DNA of 64,000 nt from Streptomyces olivaceoviridis (GTDB lineage Bacteria; Actinomycetota; Actinomycetes; Streptomycetales; Streptomycetaceae). Where the stretch lies: positions 1 to 64,000 of the forward strand of contig NZ_BMUI01000015.1 in assembly GCF_014650115.1 (NCBI RefSeq). Reading direction: 5' to 3'. The translations under genes were made by a program, and so were the position numbers. The notes under the pieces were generated by a model, which was not told the origin of the DNA, searched no databases, and worked only from the letters and a program-made list of their open reading frames with translations. This document shows positions 51,955 through 60,913 of this stretch, piece by piece (positions within the stretch are counted from its first letter, which is position 1; each line of letters starts with the position of its first letter).

Positions 51955-52050
51955 CCATCAGTTGGACGCGTCCTGGGCATACAGGCCCAGGACGCGGTGT
52001 CGAAGCGCACCTCGCCCTCGACGGCCTTGTGCAGCGCCCGTTCCAGGGCT
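51955..52050 (-). pseudogene. Remnant of an FAD-linked oxidase N-terminus
   Basis: The minus strand reads LHKAVEGEVRFDT, then in a shifted frame LYAQDASN, which resembles the N-terminus of FAD-linked 2-hydroxyacid oxidases (AVxGEVRFDxxxRxLYxTDASNYR). Only about 30 codons survive. The remainder of 51808-51954 shows nothing recognisable. Confidence 0.45.
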
Positions 52051-52052
52051 GT

Positions 52053-53207
52053 TCAGGTCGTCCGTGGTCCGTAGACGCGGTAGTCCTCGGCGTCGGGCCA
52101 CTTGACCTCCAGGCCGAGGCCGGGCCGCGAGGTGTCCGGGCGCAGGGCGCCGCCGTCGGGCGACAGCGTGCCGTCGAACAGCAGGCGTTCGAGCCGCACG
52201 TGGTCGTGGAAGTACTCCAGGTGCCGCAGCCGGCGCACGGCGCAGAACGCGTGGGCGGAGACGGCCGGCGCGCAGTGGGCGGACAGGTCCAGGTGGTGGG
52301 CCGCCGCGAGGCCGGCCACTTCCAGGACACCGGTGATGCCTCCGCAGCGGGTGACATCGGCCTGGAGGCAGTCCACGGCGGGGCCTTCGACGAGATTGAC
52401 GAAGTCCTGTGTGGTGTAGGCGTATTCGCCGGCCGCGATCTCCAGCCGGGCGGGGCCCCGCTCGCGCAGCGTGCGCAGGCCGTCCAGGTCGGCGGATCTG
52501 ACGGGCTCCTCGAACCAGCGCACGTCCCACTCCTCGTGGAACCGACGGGCCCAGTACAGCGCCTGCTTGCGGCCCAGCGCCCCGTTGGCGTCGGTGAAGA
52601 CCTCCGGCTCGTCGCCGACGGCCTCGCGGACCGCCGCGAGGCGTCGCGGGTCGCCTTCGGGGTCCCGGGAGGTCTTCAGCTTCACGCGCGGGACGCCCTG
52701 CTCCACCCACCCGGTGAGCTGGTCGGTGAGGCGGTCCAGGGAGTAGTTCGTGAAGCCGCCGCTGCCGTACACCGGCACCCGGTCGTGGTACGCCGGGAGC
52801 AGCCGGACCAGCGGCAGGCCGAGGAGCCGGGCCTTGAGGTCCCACAGCGCCACGTCCACCGCGGAGACCGCCATGGCGCCGACGCCGGGGCGGCCGGCGT
52901 TGCGGATCTGACGCCCCATCAACTCCCACAGGGCCGCGGGTGCGGTGACGGCCTGTCCCTTGATCAGCGGCGCGAGCTTGGAGTCGGCGAACGAGGCGAC
53001 CGACACGTCCCCGTAGGTGTAACCGAGTCCCGTGCGACCGCCGGCGTGCACCCGGACCAGGACCATGGTGGTGGAGTCCCATTCCAGGGTGCCGTCCTGT
53101 TCCTTGCCGTCCGGGCCGTCGGTCGGCACCTCGAAGGCGTGCACGTCCACCGCGTCGATCCGGCAGTCCGCCGGGCCCGCCCCGGCACCGGTCCGGGCGC
53201 CGCTCAT
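52053..53207 (-). CDS. Enolase-superfamily (mandelate racemase-like) enzyme
   Basis: A 384-aa enolase-superfamily protein. The capping domain (about 14-130) is followed by a barrel with the base motif VKLKT (Lys-x-Lys), metal ligands Asp (VFTDANGALG), Glu (RWFEEPV) and Glu (EIAAGEYAY), and a His in LSAHCAPAV. It should abstract the alpha-proton of a carboxylate, probably a sugar acid; exact specificity is open. ATG 53207 overlaps the stop of the collapsed TPP-enzyme gene (ATGA). The same frame is open upstream into the sigma-factor gene. Confidence 0.88.
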   Translation of the reverse strand: MSGARTGAGAGPADCRIDAVDVHAFEVPTDGPDGKEQDGTLEWDSTTMVLVRVHAGGRTGLGYTYGDVSVASFADSKLAPLIKGQAVTAPAALWELMGRQIRNAGRPGVGAMAVSAVDVALWDLKARLLGLPLVRLLPAYHDRVPVYGSGGFTNYSLDRLTDQLTGWVEQGVPRVKLKTSRDPEGDPRRLAAVREAVGDEPEVFTDANGALGRKQALYWARRFHEEWDVRWFEEPVRSADLDGLRTLRERGPARLEIAAGEYAYTTQDFVNLVEGPAVDCLQADVTRCGGITGVLEVAGLAAAHHLDLSAHCAPAVSAHAFCAVRRLRHLEYFHDHVRLERLLFDGTLSPDGGALRPDTSRPGLGLEVKWPDAEDYRVYGPRTT

Positions 53208-53446
53208 GCGTGCCGTCCCGGCAGGCGCTCGGCGTACTCGGTGAGCTTCTGCCGTACGCCCTCGGCGGCGATGCCGGCCCGCTCCGGGTCGCTCTCCTCG
53301 TGCCGCGTCCGGATGAACTCCGGTTCCCCCTTGGCCCGGTCGAAGGCACCGAGCAACCCGTTGATCCCGTCGCCGCGATGGCCGTACACCCGCTCGATCC
53401 CCCATTCCCGCAAGCGTCGCGGTACGTAGTCGGCCACCAGCGTCAT
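53204..53446 (-). pseudogene. Thiamine-diphosphate enzyme collapsed by an internal deletion
   Basis: An 80-aa frame begins like a pyruvate oxidase/acetolactate synthase-type enzyme (VADYVPRRLREWGIERVYG, then GDGINGLLGAF and IRTRHEE) and then jumps to what looks like the C-terminus of the same family (DPERAGIAAEGVRQKLTEY, then LPGR). About 500 residues are missing, but the frame is kept. It retains a ribosome site (GAGGGAG) and overlaps the enolase-superfamily start by ATGA. Confidence 0.75.
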
Positions 53447-53767
53447 GACGTGCTCCCTCGGATCCGCACCCGTGACATCCGCATGAGGTGACCGGAGGCG
53501 GCACCGCGTAAACGATGGGCCGTCCGGCTCCCCTGCCCGGTCGACGCGGTGCGCGTCCGAGTGACGCTGCCGGGCCCGGGCCACGAGAGGCACCCCGGCC
53601 GCGGCGGACGGGCTCCTGCCTCCCGGGGCCCCTTCCACGTGACCGAGAGGCCGCGCCCCGCTGCCCCCGACCGCGTACGTCCTCGCGGGCGGGGTGCGTG
53701 CCCCGGACACGGCCGTGGCCGCCACCCCGCGCGGGCACGTGCCCGGCACCCTCCGCCGCTGCCTCTA

Positions 53768-54611
53768 GGCCGGCGCGGCCCCCGGCGGGGCGTGAAGGAT
53801 CGAGATGCCCGAGCATCTCCCGCAGTTCACCCAGGCACCGGGTGATCAGCCGGGACACATGCATCTGCGAGATGCCCACCACGGCCGCGATCTGCTGCTG
53901 CGTCAGGTCGTGGAAGAAGCGCAGCACCAGGATGCGGCGCTCCCGCTCCGGGAACCGCCTCAGCGCACCCACGAGCTCCACGCGCTCGGCGGCGGTCTCG
54001 ATCCGGGCGTCCCGGCCGCCGAGCACCTCACCGAACGCGGGCAGCGCCCCCTCCCGTCCCTCCAACGGCGCGTCGAGCGAGCGGGGCCGTGCCGCGCCCT
54101 GGGCGCGGACGGCCTCGGCCACCGCGTCCTCGGACAGACCACAGGCCCGGGCGATCTCCCCGAGCGTGGGCGGGCGACCGCCCCCCGTCTGTTCGAGCTC
54201 CCGCCGCACGCGCCGCACCTGCTGCCTGGTCTCCTGCACGGCCCGGGGCAGCCGCACGAGTCCGGCCCGGTCCCTGAAGTGGCGTTTCAGCTCCCCGGTG
54301 ATCGTCGGCACCGCGTAGGCCAGAAAAGGGTGTCCGTGGGCGGGGTCGTAGCCGTCGACGGCCTTCACCAGGCCCACGCAGGCCACCTGGAAGAGGTCGT
54401 CCTGCTCCTCGACGCCGACGCCGCGGTACTTGGCGGCGATCCGGCGAGCCACGGGGATGAGGGTACGGACGGCTCGCTCCCGGGCCGCGTCCCGCTCGCG
54501 CCCCGGCGGGTGCCTGCTGATCCGTCCGACGACCTCGTCGATCCGCAGGGACGTGAGCGCGCCGTCGGTCTTGTGCTTCCCCGGCGGGCGGAGGGTGGTC
54601 AGGGCGTTCAT
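53768..54611 (-). CDS. SigB/SigF-type RNA polymerase sigma factor with no in-frame stop of its own
   Basis: About 280 aa of a stress/development-type sigma factor: region 2 (DDLFQVACVGLVKAVDGYDP, then FLAYAVPTITGELKRHFRD), region 3 (GRPPTLGEIARACGLSEDAV) and region 4 (LRRFPERERRILVLRF, then QQQIAAVVGISQMHVSRLI). The family normally ends here, and a TAG at 53765-53767 lies just out of frame by one base. As written, the frame runs on without a stop to 52053, into the enolase-superfamily gene, adding over 550 residues. Between 53447 and 53767 that read-through sequence is low-complexity and contains no other gene. No anti-sigma partner is adjacent. Confidence 0.8.
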
Positions 54612-54987
54612 GTGAGCCTCTGAGCTGGAGGGGCCTGCTGGGCTGCACCATGGGTTTCCCGATTCCTTTGGCCTATGCAAAGATCACCCGCTCGACGAGG
54701 AGTTCGGGTGGACCCGCGGGTGGAGCGGATGATTCCGGTTTGGGGTGCCGAACGGGGCCACATTCGGCGACCCCGCTCGCCGCTGCGTTGGTCATGCTCC
54801 CGGGCGTGTGTCCTCACCGACCGGGTCACACCGACCCGGCCGATCGGCCCCAGCACGGTCCTGGGGTCCGTCGCGACGGCCCCCGCGGCGGCGGCCCTGG
54901 ACAGCCGGCCGGGCAGGAGCCGCCCCACGATTGACGCCACCGGCGCGCGGATGACCAGCCGCGTTCCACCCCTTGGAGGCCACCGTG
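54612..54987. other. Intergenic region without a recognisable gene
   Basis: About 375 bp separate the divergent sigma-factor and HPP genes. Only the two ribosome sites at its ends (complement of CTCTGAG near 54618 and TTGGAGG at 54973-54979) can be identified. Open frames here are low-complexity. Confidence 0.6.
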
Positions 54988-55498
54988 ATGAACGGCGACA
55001 CGTGGTCGCGTGTGCTCGACGGCCTACGCCTCATGCTGCTGTCCGGCCTGCTGCTCGCCGGCGTCGGCGTGATCGGCCGACTCATCGGGTGGGTGGCCCT
55101 GACCGCCACCCTCGGCCCGACCGCCCACCTGCTGCCGGCCCACCCGGAATCGGTGACCGCGCGACTGCGCAGCGCGGTGACCGGCCGCGCCCTGGCCATC
55201 GCCGCGGCCCTGGCGTCCTTGGCGGTCTTCGGCCCCTGGAGCCACCCGTCCGTCGCCGAGCGGCACCAGGACACCGTCGGACAGATCGGCGCCCAGGCAC
55301 TCGCGGTCGGCCTCACCCTCTTCCTGCTCCACCTGTGCGACGCCCACCGCCCCCCGGCCGCCGCCACCTCACTGCTGATCACCTCGGGTATGTGCCGGCC
55401 CGGACCTCCGCTGTACGGCCTGCTCGCCGGTCTCGGCCTGGTGCCGGCCGTCGCCCCGCTGCGCACCGCGGCGACACCCCGCCCCGCCGGGGTGGCGA
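54988..55498 (+). CDS. HPP-family membrane protein, open into the next remnant
   Basis: About 170 residues with four hydrophobic segments: LMLLSGLLLAGVGVIG, LIGWVALTATLGPTAHLL, ALAIAAALASLAVFG and LAVGLTLFLLHLCDAHRPPAAATSL. The HRPPAAATSL element corresponds to the HPP motif region (HPPAGATTL), so the tri-peptide is altered to RPP. The family is of uncertain function; plant and cyanobacterial members transport nitrite. No stop follows; the frame runs into the GH15 remnant. The end given is where family similarity stops. ATG 54988 and GTG 54985 both suit the GGAGG. Confidence 0.7.
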
Positions 55499-55578
55499 CG
55501 GCTGACACCCCGGCAACACGGCACCGGGCGATGAGCCCGGCGGTTTCCGGTCACGGCGGCCGGGAAAACCCCCATGCC

Positions 55579-56240
55579 ATGAATGAGCGAGCCGGCAAGC
55601 GGGCGGAGCCGGCGGACGGGGTCTGCCCGCCGTGGGTACTGCGGGAGTACGGGCTTCTCGCCGACGGCGAACGCGGCGCCGTGGTGGGCCCGGAGGGACG
55701 GATCGTCTGGCTGTGTGCGCCACGCTGGCACAGCGACGCGGTGTTCTCCGCCCTGATCGGGGGCAACGGGTACTTCGGCGTCGAACCGGTGGACCGCTGG
55801 CACGTGTGGGGCGGCTACTACGAGGACGGCACGCTGATCCGGGTCAGCCGCCGGGTGACCGCCGACTCCGTGATCGAGTGCCGCGACGCGCTGGCGATGC
55901 CGGCCTCGGTGGACCGGCTCGTACTGCTGCGCCGGACGCGCGTCGAACGGGGGGGGAGGCCGTGCCGCGGCTCACCCTCGACGCGCGGCCCGGCTTCGGC
56001 GCGGGCCGGGTGCGCGACCCCCGTCTGGAGGACGGTGTGTGGACCGCGGACGCCGACGGTCTGCGGCTGCGGCTCGCCGGCGCCCACGAGGGCGCGTGGA
56101 AGCCCGAGACCGGGCTGCGCGGCGAGTTCCGGCTGCGCGAGGGCGAGCGCCACGACCTCGTCCTGGAGCACGGCGTGGTCGGTGAGGCGGACATGTTTAC
56201 CGACGGAGCGGGGTGGCTAACCCGCTCGGGTTCGTCACGG
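55579..56240 (+). pseudogene. Truncated, frameshifted GH15/trehalase-like gene
   Basis: From ATG 55579 the frame encodes the N-terminal domain of a glucoamylase/trehalase-like GH15 protein (LREYGLLADGERGAVVGPEG, then IVWLCAPRWHSDAVFSALIG and GNGYFGVEP). At a run of eight G (55949-55956) the coding shifts frame and continues (VPRLTLDARPGFGAGRV, EDGVWTADADGLRLRLAG, LREGERHDLVLEHG). It breaks off before the (alpha/alpha)6 catalytic barrel. Normal length is about 600 aa; about 215 residues remain. Confidence 0.78.
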
Positions 56241-56276
56241 ATGCCGACTCATCGGCACACCGCCTGGAGGGCGCAC

Positions 56277-57995
56277 ATGTCGAAGACGCACCCGGGGCTG
56301 GGGCGGGAAGAGGACACCTCCCGCAGCCCCCGCGTGCACACGGGTGACAGGATCAGGGACTACCTGACGACCACCGACCACAAGAAGATCGGCAATCTCT
56401 ACCTCGTCACGTCGTTCGGCTTCTTCCTCGTCGCCGGTCTGATGGCGATGCTGATGCGCGCCGAACTGGCCCGGCCGGGACTTCAGGTCGTCTCCGCGCA
56501 GCAGTACAACCAGCTGTTCACGATCCACGGCACGATCATGATGCTGCTCTTCGCGACGCCCACCTTCACCGGCTTCGCGAACGCCGTCATGCCCCTCCAG
56601 ATCGGGGCACCCGACGTGGCTTTCCCCCGGCTCAACGCCCTGACCTACTGGCTGTTCCTCTTCGGGGGCCTCACGGTTCTGTCCGGATTCCTGATCGGCG
56701 ACGGTCCCGCCGACTTCGGCTGGTTCGCCTACTCCCCGCTGAACGACGGGGTGCACAGTCCCGGCCACGGCGGTGACGTGTGGGCGATGGGGCTCGTGCT
56801 CTCCGGTGTGAGCACCACGCTCGGGGGCGTCAATTTCATCGCGACGATCGTCTGTCTGCGCTGTCCGGGCATGACCATGTTCCGGATGCCGATCTTCACC
56901 TGGAACGTGCTGTTCACCTCGATCCTCGTCCTGCTCGCCTTTCCTCCGTTCGCGGCCCTCCTGCTGGCCCTGATGGCCGACCGGCAGTACGGCGCGCACA
57001 TCTTCGACTCGGCCACCGGCGGCGCCCTGCTGTGGCAGCACCTCTTCTGGTGGTTCGGCCATCCGGAGGTGTACATCGTGGCGCTGCCGTTCTTCGGCGT
57101 CGTGACGGAGATCCTCCCGGTGTTCAGCCGCAAGCCGGTGTTCGGCTACGTCGGCATGGTCGGAGCGACCATCGCGATCACCATGTTGTCGGCCTCCGTA
57201 TGGGCCCACCACATGTTCGCCACGGGTGCGGTGCTCCTGCCGTTCTTCTCCTTCATGTCCTTCCTCATCGCCGTGCCCACCGGCGTGAAGTTCTTCAACT
57301 GGATCGGAACCATGTGGAGCGGCAGTCTCTCCTTCGAGACACCCATGCTCTGGGCACTCGGTTTCCTCGTCACCTTCCTCCTCGGGGGACTCAGCGGTGT
57401 CCTCATCGCCTCACCCGCTCTGGACTTCCATCTGACCGACACCTATTTCATCGTCGCCCACCTGCACTACGTCCTGTTCGGAACGATCGTCTTCGCCATG
57501 TTCGGCGGCTTCTACTTCTGGTGGCCCAAGCTGACGGGCCGCATGCTGGACGAGCGCATCGGCAAAATCCACTTCTGGACCCTGTTCGTGGGCTTCCAGA
57601 CCACGTTCCTCGTCCAGCACTGGCTGGGAGAGGGCGGGATGCCGCGGCGCTACGCCGACTACCTGGCCGCCGACGGGTTCACCGCCCTGAACACCGTGTC
57701 GTCGATCGGTGCCTTCCTGCTCGGGCTCTCCACCCTTCCGTTCCTCTACAACGTCTGGAAGACCGCCCGGTACGCGCCGAAGGTGGGCATGGACGATCCC
57801 TGGGGATACGGCCGGTCACTCGAATGGGCCACCTCCTGTCCCCCGCCCCGGCACAACTTCACGGCGCTGCCCCGGGTCCGGTCCGACTCACCGGCGTTCG
57901 ACCTGCACCACCCGGAGTTCAAGGAGCAACTGCCCCGGCAGGCGCACGGAGCCGTGGAGGCGACCCCCGACCCGGAAGGGAAACAGAGCGAATGA
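56277..57995 (+). CDS. ctaD: Cytochrome c oxidase subunit I
   Basis: A 572-aa heme-copper oxidase catalytic subunit with 12 membrane helices. Ligand motifs: low-spin heme His in FTIHGTIMM, the CuB His-Tyr pair in WWFGHPEVYI, the CuB His pair in WAHHMFATG, and heme His residues in YFIVAHLHYVLFG. DxxAFP and the K-channel elements are present. ATG 56277 follows GGAGG. It is followed by ctaF (ATGA overlap), while ctaC and ctaE are absent nearby, so this is a second, orphan copy. A truncated GH15 gene lies directly upstream. Confidence 0.96.
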   Translation: MSKTHPGLGREEDTSRSPRVHTGDRIRDYLTTTDHKKIGNLYLVTSFGFFLVAGLMAMLMRAELARPGLQVVSAQQYNQLFTIHGTIMMLLFATPTFTGFANAVMPLQIGAPDVAFPRLNALTYWLFLFGGLTVLSGFLIGDGPADFGWFAYSPLNDGVHSPGHGGDVWAMGLVLSGVSTTLGGVNFIATIVCLRCPGMTMFRMPIFTWNVLFTSILVLLAFPPFAALLLALMADRQYGAHIFDSATGGALLWQHLFWWFGHPEVYIVALPFFGVVTEILPVFSRKPVFGYVGMVGATIAITMLSASVWAHHMFATGAVLLPFFSFMSFLIAVPTGVKFFNWIGTMWSGSLSFETPMLWALGFLVTFLLGGLSGVLIASPALDFHLTDTYFIVAHLHYVLFGTIVFAMFGGFYFWWPKLTGRMLDERIGKIHFWTLFVGFQTTFLVQHWLGEGGMPRRYADYLAADGFTALNTVSSIGAFLLGLSTLPFLYNVWKTARYAPKVGMDDPWGYGRSLEWATSCPPPRHNFTALPRVRSDSPAFDLHHPEFKEQLPRQAHGAVEATPDPEGKQSE

Positions 57996-58384
57996 AGTCC
58001 GAGGCGTACCTCTTCGCCGGCGTGGCCGTCTTCTTCCTGGTCACCGACGTCGCCTACATCTGGTTCGCACGGGAGCCCGTCGGTATCGCGGCGCTGGGCG
58101 TCTCCTTCCTCATGGCGTCGGTGATCGCGTTCTTCTCGATGGTCAACCACCGGCGCAAGGGCTCTCGTCCCGAGGACCGTTCCGACGCGGAGATCCAGGA
58201 GCGCGGTGGCCGCATCGACTTCTTCCCCCCGCACAGCCGGCACCCGGTCGTGACCGCCGCCGGCGCCACGCTGGTCGCCAACGGGATCGTCTACGGAGAC
58301 TGGCTGATCCTGATGGGCCTCGGCGTCCTCGGGCTCGGGATCTTCGGCCTGGTCTTCCAGTACGGCGGACGCGAGAGCGAGTGA
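57992..58384 (+). CDS. ctaF: Cytochrome c oxidase subunit 4, actinobacterial type
   Basis: A 130-aa membrane protein with four hydrophobic segments (YLFAGVAVFFLVTDVAYIW, VSFLMASVIAFFSM, TAAGATLVANGIVYGDWL, MGLGVLGLGIFGLVFQYGG) and the family's short charged loop with RIDFFPPHSRHP. It is an actinobacterial accessory subunit of the aa3 oxidase. It overlaps the ctaD stop by ATGA, so the two are co-translated. Its stop faces the qcrB stop 20 bp away. Confidence 0.92.
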   Translation: MKSEAYLFAGVAVFFLVTDVAYIWFAREPVGIAALGVSFLMASVIAFFSMVNHRRKGSRPEDRSDAEIQERGGRIDFFPPHSRHPVVTAAGATLVANGIVYGDWLILMGLGVLGLGIFGLVFQYGGRESE

Positions 58385-58403
58385 GGCGGGGGGCAGCGGG
58401 GAC

Positions 58404-60026
58404 TCAGCCCGTCCCCTGCTCGTCCCCGACGCCGCCCGCCACCGGATCGGCGATGCGGGAGCTGACCTGGAGGCGTTCCTCCGCGGTGGCCGGCATGTCG
58501 ACCCGGTCGCCGTAGTACCAGGAGCTGAAGGACGCCTGGATCCTGCTCCGCCACGGCGCCCGCCGCCCCGGGTGCTTCAGCGGCTGCGGGATGTCTCGCA
58601 CCAGCAGCTTGTAGCGCTGCTCCGGACCCACGGGCTCATGCTGCTCGCTGATCCCGCCCGCCAGGTCCTGATACACCTCGCCGGTCTCCTCGCCCTCTTC
58701 CAGCAGTTGCCGGTCATGCCGTTGCAGGGCCAGGCAGACACGCTTGGTGACCAGGAAGGAAAGGACCGGCAGAACGAACAGCGCGACCCGGAAGATCCAC
58801 GTCAGTACGTTGACGGGGACGCCGAACCAGACGGTCAGCACGTCGTTGCCCCCGGCCATGAGCAGCACCGCGTACCAGGCGATGCCCGCCACCCCGAGCC
58901 CGGTCCGGGTCGGCCGGTCCCGCGGCCGGTCGCACAGATGGTGCTCCACCATGTCACCGGTCACCCAGCGCTCGAAGAACGGGTACATGTAGAGCAGCAC
59001 GAACAGCAGGGCCGGCAGCACGACAGCGGGCAGCAGGACGTTCCACATGACCGTGTGCCCGGCGACGTTCCACTCGACGCCGGGCATCAGCCGAAGGGCT
59101 CCTTCGAGGAACCCGACGTACCAGTCGGGCTGGGCGTCGGTGGAGACCTGGTCGGGCACGTAGGGGCCGAAGAGCCAGACGGGGTTGATCTGCGCGAGGC
59201 CGCCCAGAAGCGCCGTGACGCCGGCGACCATCAGCGACAGCCCGGCCGACTTGGCGGTGAACGAGGGGAACATCGGCTGGCCGACGACGTTCCGGTTGGT
59301 CTTCCCGCGGCCGGCCCACTGCGTGTGCTTCAGATACACCACCAGGATCAGGTGCACGGTGATGAGCGCGAGCAGCGCACCGGGGACGAACAGGACGTGG
59401 ACGATGTACAGACGCCGGTCGATCGCGGTACCGGGGAAGGGGCCGTCCCACAGGAGGAAGCTCAGGTAGGTTCCGACGACCGGGATCGACAGGACGATGG
59501 AGTTGGCGGTGCGCAGACCCGTACCGGACAGCAGGTCGTCCGGCAGCGAGTAGCCGCAGAAACCCTCCAGCAAGGACAGCAGGAACAGGGTCACGCCGAT
59601 GCTCCAGTTCAGCTCCCGGGGCCTGCGGAAGGCACCGGTGAAGAAGACCCTCAGCATGTGGACCCCGATGGCCGCCACGAAGACGAGCGCCGACCAGTGG
59701 TGCATCTGACGGATCAGCAGACCGCCGCGCACGTCGAAGCTGATGTGGAGGGTCGACTCGTACGCCTTCGAGACGAGCAGCCCCCGCAAGGGCTCATAGG
59801 AGCCGCTGTACGGCACCTCGGCGAGACTGGGGTCGAAGTAGAGCGTCAGGTAGCTCCCCGTCAGCACCAGGACGACGAAGCTGTAGAGCGCGATCTCCCC
59901 CAGCAGGAACGACCAGTGATCGGGGAAGGCCTTGCGCAGCAGCCGGGCGGACAGTTCCGACACGGGCGACCGCCGGTCGGTCGCGACGTAGGCCCGGAAC
60001 CCCGCCTGCCGTACCCATCCCCTCAT
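58404..60026 (-). CDS. qcrB: Cytochrome bc1 complex cytochrome b subunit
   Basis: A 540-aa cytochrome b of actinobacterial size, with an N-terminal eight-helix core. Heme-ligand His pairs are seen in RQMHHWSALVF with GVHMLRVFF, and in YIVHVLFVPGALL with TVHLILVVY. LPDDLLSGTGLR and PDWYVGFLEGALRLMPG are typical. A hydrophilic tail follows about residue 440. Start ATG 60026 has a G/A-rich site close by. QcrA and QcrC are not in the window, so this is a paralog outside the main respiratory cluster, convergent with ctaD-ctaF. Confidence 0.95.
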   Translation of the reverse strand: MRGWVRQAGFRAYVATDRRSPVSELSARLLRKAFPDHWSFLLGEIALYSFVVLVLTGSYLTLYFDPSLAEVPYSGSYEPLRGLLVSKAYESTLHISFDVRGGLLIRQMHHWSALVFVAAIGVHMLRVFFTGAFRRPRELNWSIGVTLFLLSLLEGFCGYSLPDDLLSGTGLRTANSIVLSIPVVGTYLSFLLWDGPFPGTAIDRRLYIVHVLFVPGALLALITVHLILVVYLKHTQWAGRGKTNRNVVGQPMFPSFTAKSAGLSLMVAGVTALLGGLAQINPVWLFGPYVPDQVSTDAQPDWYVGFLEGALRLMPGVEWNVAGHTVMWNVLLPAVVLPALLFVLLYMYPFFERWVTGDMVEHHLCDRPRDRPTRTGLGVAGIAWYAVLLMAGGNDVLTVWFGVPVNVLTWIFRVALFVLPVLSFLVTKRVCLALQRHDRQLLEEGEETGEVYQDLAGGISEQHEPVGPEQRYKLLVRDIPQPLKHPGRRAPWRSRIQASFSSWYYGDRVDMPATAEERLQVSSRIADPVAGGVGDEQGTG

Positions 60027-60248
60027 CCTCTCCCTGCGCCGCCGTAGTAGCACGCCCGACCACTCCTCTTCCGCCCTGCCCTCGTGTGCGCCGCACGGCC
60101 TGACGGCTCGCACGACGGGCGCCCGGATACCCGAAGGCCGCGTTCCTCAACCAGCCCGCCCTCGTGCCGGAATGAAACGGCGGCGTGGCGGGCATCCAGG
60201 ACCGGCATCCGCCGGTGACCACCGGTGCCTCACCTTCAGGGAGCTCGT

Positions 60249-60809
60249 GTGGGGAGTGACAGCGGCATCATCGAACAGCTCACGGCGGACCACCGCGCGA
60301 TCCAGGACCTTCTCGACCGGGTGCGGTCCGCTCCGCCCGGCAGTGACGAGCGCGCGTCACTCGTGGCACAGGTCGGCGGCCGTCTGGTGAGCCATCTGGT
60401 GGCGGAGAAGGAGTGCCTGTACCCGCTGGTGCGCCGTTACGTCGTGGGCGGGGACCAGGGGGTGGACGAGCTGCTCGCCGTCGACGAGGACATCCAGCGG
60501 ACACTGAAGTCCCTCGGGGCCGTCCCGGCACACGGCGAAGAGTACGTGCGTCACTTGCTGGGCCTCGTCTCGTGCGTCACCGAGCACGTGGTGGGGCTGG
60601 AACAGCGGTTGTTCCCCCGGCTCCAGGCCGTGGGCCCCGCCGACGCCCTGCGCGACGCGGGCGCCGGGACACGTCGCACGCAAGCCGTCGGACCCACCCG
60701 GCCGCGCCCTGGCGCGCCCGACTCGCCGGCCCTCACCAGGCTCACCTCCGCCGTCCTGGGCCCCTGGGACCGGCTGCGCGACCGGCTGGGACGCCGCGGC
60801 CTTCCGTGA
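60249..60809 (+). CDS. Hemerythrin HHE-domain protein
   Basis: A 186-aa protein with an HHE four-helix bundle (about 1-130). Candidate di-iron ligands are His in LTADHRAIQ, His and Glu in LVSHLVAEKECLYP, and His and Glu in VTEHVVGLEQRLFP. Such domains bind O2 or NO or sense redox state. The C-terminal 55 residues are basic and Pro-rich. GTG 60249 follows AGGGAG at 5 nt. It is divergent from qcrB, consistent with an oxygen/NO-related role beside respiratory genes. Confidence 0.85.
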   Translation: MGSDSGIIEQLTADHRAIQDLLDRVRSAPPGSDERASLVAQVGGRLVSHLVAEKECLYPLVRRYVVGGDQGVDELLAVDEDIQRTLKSLGAVPAHGEEYVRHLLGLVSCVTEHVVGLEQRLFPRLQAVGPADALRDAGAGTRRTQAVGPTRPRPGAPDSPALTRLTSAVLGPWDRLRDRLGRRGLP

Positions 60810-60913
60810 CCCCGCGGTCTCGAGGACACCCCTCCCACTCCGGCCGCGCCCGCCACTCGTCGTGGGACGAACGCTGACCGAAACCCCGGCACAGACCTGA
60901 GGGCGCCCCCTCC

